Shown here in pieces: positions 6,762 to 11,425 of a stretch of 11,425 nucleotides of DNA. The stretch is from Gammaproteobacteria bacterium (GTDB taxonomy: Bacteria > Pseudomonadota > Gammaproteobacteria > SZUA-229), in the NCBI GenBank assembly GCA_030641945.1, contig DAOWLL010000021.1:1-11425 (forward strand). Direction: 5' to 3'. The notes under the pieces were generated by a model. It ran no database searches and was not told the DNA's origin. It saw only the letters and a list, made by a program, of their open reading frames with translations. The position numbers and the translations under genes were made by a program. Every line of letters starts with the position of its first letter. The first letter of the stretch is position 1.

Positions 6762-7037
6762 TCAGGTTCTGTTTTTGGCTATGTTCGACATGATGGACTC
6801 GACAGTGGCATCGCTGGGCAATTGCAGGTGGAAGCTTTTTTCTTCAAGGTTTTTTATCACCGTGGCCAGATCTTCTTTGGCCAGTATTTTTTCTGCAGTG
6901 AGCTCCAGTTCCATGGAAAATTCGGTGATACCCAGACCGCGCATGATTTCAGCAGGCACCCTGGAGAAATCATCTTCCTCGGCAAGATAGATGTACAGGT
7001 CTGCCTTTCGTGAGCAGCGATATATAAAACAGTTCAT
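6762..7037 (-). CDS. ycgL: YcgL-family protein
   Basis: This 91-residue protein matches the small YcgL family of gammaproteobacteria: an N-terminal FIYRCSRKADLYIYL strand block (4-18), the diagnostic DDFSRVPAEIMRGLG (22-36), and the late FHLQLP segment (69-74). The family is structurally compact and cytoplasmic, with no established biochemical role that I know of. The ATG is two bases after the stop of the membrane glycosyltransferase gene (TAGAAATG), with only a weak AGAG ribosome-binding site inside that gene, so translation is likely coupled to it. It is the last gene of the long minus-strand run from hemL. Confidence 0.9.
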   Translation of the reverse strand: MNCFIYRCSRKADLYIYLAEEDDFSRVPAEIMRGLGITEFSMELELTAEKILAKEDLATVIKNLEEKSFHLQLPSDATVESIMSNIAKNRT

Positions 7038-7039
7038 TT

Positions 7040-8617
7040 CTATTCTCTTTCAACAACGGCAAGACCATTTGACTGATAAATGATAGTTTCATTCGCAGTC
7101 TTCGGATCTGCTGCCGGTTCTAAATAATAGGTGACCGAGCCTGTTGGCTGCTCGCTATGGCTGATGAATGATTCAGTTATAGAGATGAAATCTGCGAGGA
7201 ATAATCCACCAAGCAGCATGTATTCCGGTTCGTCTTTAATATATTCGGTTGGATCAAGCTGGATAAACAGTTCCGGATCTGTGTGCTGCCTGATTTCCTG
7301 CCTGGCGGCCTCCAGTTTTCTGAAGCTTGGCACGAAGACATTGCCATTTTCTATCAGGTCGCCCTGGTGATGATTAAAGGAAATGATCAGATAGATATTG
7401 ACGACAACCATCAGTGATATCGCTGATCTAAAAAAGTAGATGTATTTTTTCGTATCCAGGTATCTCAGAAATGCCGCTGGTAATATAAAAAGCAGAGGGA
7501 AAGCGACGATTGAATAGCGGCTGCCGTAATTATGACCGGTCAACAGAAACAGCAGAGAAGGCAGGATGAGCAAAATGCCAAAGAACAGTACGGCCGGATG
7601 GTTCGCAAAGGCTGATTTTGGAGACAGCCAGTTGCCCTGAAATGAGCGAAATAGTATGCGTAAAAAGCTGCCAATAATTATCAGGCTGATGAGCAGGGAA
7701 AAAACATTAATAAGCAGCAACACAATATATGAACCAAAATAACCGCTGCCATATTCCCTGTAGCCGGAGAAGCCGTAATCTGTCCAGCGCCCTATCTGGT
7801 TGGATATAACCCCGATTGGAGTGCTGATGATCTTGGCGACGCCGAAAGACATCGGCGTGCTTTCGCTAAAAATAGCACGTGTGTTTTCCCAGTCGCTGTT
7901 CATTTCGCCGATGAAATAGGGAAGGTAAACACAGATACCGGCGATGACGCCAGCTATAAACCATTTTTTATTCAGCTTTGCTGGACTGAGATACAGGATC
8001 AGCAGTACGGCAGGGTAATAAAACACGCTTATCATGTGAAACTGCGGGGTGATTGCAGCAACCATGCAGACAAGGAATATGGATCTGGAGTTGTCGCGTT
8101 GTGTTACGTCCCATAGTGACAGGAACAGAATGGCGCCGAAGAAGGCCATCGGCACCGGGTTCCACAAGCCGGTTGAATAATAAACCGGCCATGGTCCAGT
8201 GGCATACAGCAAGGCAGTTAACAGGGCATAGTCGCGGCCAATAAACATGTTTGCGAGTTTGTATACCAGGTAAATAACAAACGTATTGAGCAGGAGCATG
8301 ATGAACATTGCTCCATCAAAAGAGTAGCCGCCCAGTTTGAATGTCAGCAGCCAGAACAGGGTCCACAAGGGCCCCGGTGCGTGTCCACCGGAAAAGTTTG
8401 GTTGCCCTATATACCAGGCATAATCAACACCAGCGAGCAGCTCGAGTACGACCTTGTAGGCTTCTAGTTCATCACCAATCGCAAATTCACGATATCCCTG
8501 CCCGGCATAGAGGCTATAGGTTCTCAGTAAAAAACCCAGGACAATGACTGCGAGCAGTAAAAGACCGTGTGTGCGCGGGGAGCTGTTTATGATTTTATCG
8601 AGGGTGTTCTGCAACAT
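7040..8617 (-). CDS. GT-C type membrane glycosyltransferase (PMT/ArnT-like)
   Basis: This 525-residue protein has roughly ten to eleven membrane helices, from about 17-35 to 397-414, and a C-terminal soluble part of about 110 residues. The first extracytoplasmic loop carries a DE pair (D49-E50 in IGDELEAY), the usual acidic signature of GT-C enzymes that use polyprenyl-phosphate sugars. Other family-like features are a GPLW segment (82-85), LWNPVP (151-156) and a GSRYSIVAFPLL segment (366-377). Inference: it takes a sugar from an undecaprenyl-phosphate donor and adds it to an envelope glycan or lipid on the periplasmic side. The donor would be supplied by the two genes just upstream. Acceptor and sugar cannot be told from sequence. 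The gene starts 30 bases after the GtrA-like gene and appears more AT-rich than hemL. Confidence 0.82.
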   Translation of the reverse strand: MLQNTLDKIINSSPRTHGLLLLAVIVLGFLLRTYSLYAGQGYREFAIGDELEAYKVVLELLAGVDYAWYIGQPNFSGGHAPGPLWTLFWLLTFKLGGYSFDGAMFIMLLLNTFVIYLVYKLANMFIGRDYALLTALLYATGPWPVYYSTGLWNPVPMAFFGAILFLSLWDVTQRDNSRSIFLVCMVAAITPQFHMISVFYYPAVLLILYLSPAKLNKKWFIAGVIAGICVYLPYFIGEMNSDWENTRAIFSESTPMSFGVAKIISTPIGVISNQIGRWTDYGFSGYREYGSGYFGSYIVLLLINVFSLLISLIIIGSFLRILFRSFQGNWLSPKSAFANHPAVLFFGILLILPSLLFLLTGHNYGSRYSIVAFPLLFILPAAFLRYLDTKKYIYFFRSAISLMVVVNIYLIISFNHHQGDLIENGNVFVPSFRKLEAARQEIRQHTDPELFIQLDPTEYIKDEPEYMLLGGLFLADFISITESFISHSEQPTGSVTYYLEPAADPKTANETIIYQSNGLAVVERE

Positions 8618-8647
8618 GGCTTGATTATTTATCGCTAGGGTAATTAT

Positions 8648-9061
8648 TTATTCTGGTGATATATCTTTACCATGATGGGCGAAAGTCCACAGCTTGTTGA
8701 CGATGAAATTCCACAAAAGCACTATACCCGTAGCGAATATTTGCACGACCAGGTAATTGATGCTGGTATTTTCAACACCGATATACATGATGAAGCCGTT
8801 AATGCCTGCGCCGATGGTGGCGACGATGAGAAATTTTGCAAGCGCTTCTGTATGCCGTTTGTCACTTTGAAAGGTAAAGTGATAGTTGAGTATGTAATTA
8901 ATAATTGCGCCAACAACAAAGCCAAAACTGGAGGCAAAAACCGGATCAACTGCCCAGAACTGCACGAGCACTATCAAAGTTGTGTAGTGGCCCAGTGTGC
9001 CTATGGCGCCTACACCTGCAAATAACAGGAACTGTCCGAGCGTGCTTTTATGCTTTCTCAT
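8648..9061 (-). CDS. GtrA-like flippase family protein
   Basis: This 137-residue protein has four predicted membrane helices (about 10-34, 41-60, 74-95, 103-123). It carries the paired signatures of the GtrA family at the ends of helices 2 and 4: NYILNYHFTF at 55-64 and NFIVNKLWTF at 118-127. Family members are thought to move undecaprenyl-phosphate-linked sugars across the inner membrane. It is placed exactly as in gtrABC cassettes, 20 bases after the GtrB-like gene and before a large membrane transferase. Length is typical for the family. No strong Shine-Dalgarno is seen before the ATG. Confidence 0.88.
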   Translation of the reverse strand: MRKHKSTLGQFLLFAGVGAIGTLGHYTTLIVLVQFWAVDPVFASSFGFVVGAIINYILNYHFTFQSDKRHTEALAKFLIVATIGAGINGFIMYIGVENTSINYLVVQIFATGIVLLWNFIVNKLWTFAHHGKDISPE

Positions 9062-9081
9062 GTCGAGTGGTCATAATAGTC

Positions 9082-10080
9082 TTATTGCGGATAAGTCTGG
9101 TCTTCAGTCGTGCGGTCGTTAGCAGCTTGACTGGAGCCGGATTGCTGGCTTGGCAAGTATTCATTAATGAAATAAAGAGGCCGGCGTTTGGTTTCATTGA
9201 ATATTCTTCCAAGGTATTCGCCCAGGATGCCGATCGCAACCAGCTGAACACCGCCCAGTATCAGTATAATTACGATCAGTGACGGATAGCCGGGAACCGG
9301 GTTGCCGTAAATCAAGGTTTCAATAACCATGTATATGCCATACACAAATGCGCTGGCCGCCGTAAACAGCCCGAGGTATGTCGATATCTTCAATGGTGCA
9401 GTGGTGAATGAAGTAATACCGTCGAGTGCAAAATTCCACAGCTTCCAGTAATTCCATTTGGTTTCACCGGCATGCCTGGGATCGCGCTGGTAGTGCACTG
9501 CTTTTTGGCTATACCCGATCCATGCAAACAGTCCCTTCATGAAACGATGCTGTTCGCCGAATGTATTCAATGCATTGACGGCACGGCGGCTGAGGATGCG
9601 AAAATCACCGGTGTCTTCCGGGATGGCGATTTTGCTGATACGTTGAATGATGCGATAAAAGAAATGAGCTGTTGTTCTTTTAAATAATGATTCGCCCTTG
9701 CGATGTGTGCGTTGTGCATACACCACGTCATAACCGTTTTGCCATTCCCTGATCAAGTCGGGTATCAGTTCAGGGGGGTCCTGCAGGTCAGCATCAATAA
9801 CAATGACCGCATCACCCGCCGCTTTTTGTAAGCCTGCGGTCAGAGCGATTTCCTTGCCGAAATTGCGGCTCAGGTCAATCAACGTAACCTGCTTGTCTGC
9901 CTGCCTGAGCTCATTGATGATGCCCAGCGTGTTGTCCGAGCTGCCGTCATTTATATAGACAATTTCAAAATCAAAAGGCTGCTCAGATAAAACCTCGGAG
10001 ATTGTCTGGTGAAATTGAGGCAGGACAGCTTCTTCATTGAATGCAGGCACTACGATAGAAATCAGTTGTCGTTGATCCAT
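9082..10080 (-). CDS. GtrB/YfdH-like polyprenyl-phosphate glycosyltransferase
   Basis: This 332-residue family 2 glycosyltransferase has a cytoplasmic GT-A domain followed by two membrane helices (about 232-255 and 265-289). Seen are IVVPAFNEE (9-17), INDGSSDNT (43-51), the metal-binding DADLQDPPE (96-104), EDTGDFR (155-161), the GETKWNYWKLW block (205-215) and the typical GEYLGR near the second helix (287-292). Family members move a hexose from a nucleotide sugar to undecaprenyl phosphate, making the donor that GtrA flips. ATG at 10080 is used here; an in-frame TTG at 10086 lies six bases after GGGGTGA and may be the real start, adding two residues. The gene follows the hemL stop by only 12 bases. 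Confidence 0.9.
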   Translation of the reverse strand: MDQRQLISIVVPAFNEEAVLPQFHQTISEVLSEQPFDFEIVYINDGSSDNTLGIINELRQADKQVTLIDLSRNFGKEIALTAGLQKAAGDAVIVIDADLQDPPELIPDLIREWQNGYDVVYAQRTHRKGESLFKRTTAHFFYRIIQRISKIAIPEDTGDFRILSRRAVNALNTFGEQHRFMKGLFAWIGYSQKAVHYQRDPRHAGETKWNYWKLWNFALDGITSFTTAPLKISTYLGLFTAASAFVYGIYMVIETLIYGNPVPGYPSLIVIILILGGVQLVAIGILGEYLGRIFNETKRRPLYFINEYLPSQQSGSSQAANDRTTEDQTYPQ

Positions 10081-10092
10081 ATTCAAAAAATG

Positions 10093-11364
10093 TCACCCCA
10101 TGTTCTTCAGTACGAGCTTGGCGGCTTCAACAGTGCGATCCAGTTCATCAGTCATGTGTGTGCTCGATACAAAGCCGGCTTCGTAGGCAGAAGGCGCCAT
10201 GTAGATACCTTCCTCCAGCATGCCGTGAAAAAACTGCTTGAACTGTTCAATGTTGCAATGCGTTGCCTGTTCAAAACTATGTACCTGCTGATCACTGAAG
10301 AACAGGCCAAACATGCCGCCAACACGGTTGCATGTCATCGGAATGCCGGCAGCCTGCGCGGCAGCGAGTATGCCGTTGGTAAGGTATTCAACCTTTTCGA
10401 ACAGAACGTCGTAGAAACCGGGTGCTGAAATCAGCTGCAGTGTTTTCAGTCCGGCTGTCATCGCGATGGGGTTGCCCGAAAGCGTGCCGGCCTGGTAAAC
10501 AGGGCCTAATGGCGAAATATGTTCCATGATCTCACGTTTGCCGCCAAAAGCGCCGACCGGCATGCCGCCGCCGATGACCTTGCCCAGCGTGGTCAGGTCG
10601 GGCTTGATGCCATAGTGCGCCTGTGCGCCGCCGAGCGCAACGCGGAAGCCGGTCATGACTTCATCGAACAGCAGCACGATGCCGTGCTGCGTGCACAACG
10701 CGCGAATACCTTCGAGGAAACCATCCAGCGGTGGAATGCAGTTCATGTTGCCGGCAACGGGTTCAATAATCACACAGGCAACTTCATCACCGATATCGTT
10801 AACCGAGTTGGTGAATGTATCGAGATCGTTATAGGGCAGGGTAATGGTATGTTCAGCCAGCGATGCAGGTACCCCCGGTGAGCTCGGTGTGCCCAGCGTC
10901 AGTGCGCCCGAACCGGCTTTCACCAGCAGCGAGTCCGCATGGCCGTGATAGCAGCCTTCGAACTTGATGATATTGTCGCGTCCGGTAAAACCACGCGCCA
11001 GCCGAATCGCACTCATGGTGGCCTCGGTGCCGGAACTGACCATGCGCACCATGTCCATCGACGGCAGCAGCTCGCACACCTTGTCTGCCATCACGGTCTC
11101 GATTTCGGTGGGGGCGCCGAAGCTGAGGCCGTTATCAGCAGCCGCCTTGACCGCAGCAATCACATCCGGGTGGGCATGGCCGAGGATCATCGGACCCCAG
11201 GAACCGACATAGTCGATGTACTCCTTGCCTTCGGTGTCATAAATATAAGGTCCGGAGGCCTTGCTGATGAATACAGGATCACCACCCACGCCCTTGAAAG
11301 CGCGTACCGGTGAATTGACCCCGCCGGGGATATGATTCTGTGCGGCCTGAAACTGGTCTGACAT
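10093..11364 (-). CDS. hemL: Glutamate-1-semialdehyde 2,1-aminomutase
   Basis: This 423-residue PLP enzyme converts glutamate-1-semialdehyde to 5-aminolevulinate, the last step of the C5 route to haem. The N-terminus [12 protein letters not shown] (12-23) is characteristic, as are [15 protein letters not shown] (110-124), CYHGHAD (138-144), [10 protein letters not shown] (232-241, with the PLP-contacting Asp), and the Schiff-base lysine K262 in [16 protein letters not shown]. Length matches the family. It appears to be the first gene of the minus-strand run that continues into the glycosylation genes, with no terminator in the 12-base gap. Upstream, a minus-strand TAGAAT at 11405-11400 could be a -10, but its -35 would fall outside the window. 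A weak purine run is the only ribosome-binding site seen. Confidence 0.96.
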   Translation of the reverse strand: MSDQFQAAQNHIPGGVNSPVRAFKGVGGDPVFISKASGPYIYDTEGKEYIDYVGSWGPMILGHAHPDVIAAVKAAADNGLSFGAPTEIETVMADKVCELLPSMDMVRMVSSGTEATMSAIRLARGFTGRDNIIKFEGCYHGHADSLLVKAGSGALTLGTPSSPGVPASLAEHTITLPYNDLDTFTNSVNDIGDEVACVIIEPVAGNMNCIPPLDGFLEGIRALCTQHGIVLLFDEVMTGFRVALGGAQAHYGIKPDLTTLGKVIGGGMPVGAFGGKREIMEHISPLGPVYQAGTLSGNPIAMTAGLKTLQLISAPGFYDVLFEKVEYLTNGILAAAQAAGIPMTCNRVGGMFGLFFSDQQVHSFEQATHCNIEQFKQFFHGMLEEGIYMAPSAYEAGFVSSTHMTDELDRTVEAAKLVLKNMG

Positions 11365-11425
11365 CGTGCTTACTTCATTGTTAGTTATTTAAAAGTGGGA
11401 TTCTACCCGAATTCAGCCCAGCAGA

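Noticed and set aside
8672..9282. Overlapping plus-strand frames opposite the GtrA-like and GtrB-like genes
   Set aside because: Antisense to two recognised families; the translations look like reversed coding sequence.
10519..10881. Open plus-strand frame of 120 codons inside hemL
   Set aside because: It lies fully antisense to a clearly conserved enzyme gene, its translation has no recognisable motif, and it has no ribosome-binding site; a shadow of codon bias.
11365..11425. Possible end of an upstream minus-strand gene at the window edge
   Set aside because: The longest open minus-strand frame is only about 14 codons before a stop, too short to support a call.

Overview
This window looks like chromosomal DNA of a gammaproteobacterium of middling GC content. 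RNase T and a YcgL-type protein are largely gammaproteobacterial. UbiX (ubiquinone route), Mpl (Gram-negative wall recycling) and HemL (C5 haem route) fit that placement. No integrase, transposase, tRNA, rRNA or CRISPR array was seen. Coding density is high, and no gene-free stretch exceeds about 220 bases.

Layout. (1) At 1-582 there is the 3' end of an unidentified membrane-protein gene, then monothiol glutaredoxin grxD (+). A strong hairpin terminator, nested inside a longer inverted repeat, separates grxD from the convergent genes. (2) At 583-3326, read on the minus strand as pyrC, rnt and then a response-regulator gene: dihydroorotase, RNase T (overlapping by 8 bases), and a receiver-GGDEF protein whose GGDEF site is badly degenerate although its RxxD inhibitory-type motif remains. 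(3) At 3417-5924 (+), a tight cluster of a small five-helix membrane protein of unknown function, mpl (peptidoglycan recycling ligase) and ubiX (flavin prenyltransferase for UbiD-type decarboxylation). (4) At 5925-6761, a region rich in structure: a nested palindromic element, a terminator, a membrane-anchored cold-shock-domain protein (minus) with a long leader, and a plus-strand-oriented terminator that serves no visible gene. (5) At 6762-11364 (minus), hemL, a GtrB/YfdH-like polyprenyl-phosphate glycosyltransferase, a GtrA-like flippase, a large GT-C-type membrane glycosyltransferase and ycgL follow one another with gaps of 2 to 30 bases.

The three glycosylation genes form a self-contained cassette of the serotype-conversion type: load a sugar on undecaprenyl phosphate, flip it, and transfer it in the periplasm. 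It is placed between housekeeping genes without phage remnants. The remaining genes are ordinary metabolism. The points most worth a second look are the membrane-tethered cold-shock protein with its leader and possible antisense transcript, the degenerate GGDEF regulator, the glycosylation cassette, and two nested inverted-repeat elements that share one architecture. I see no clear sign of a wholly new multi-gene system.
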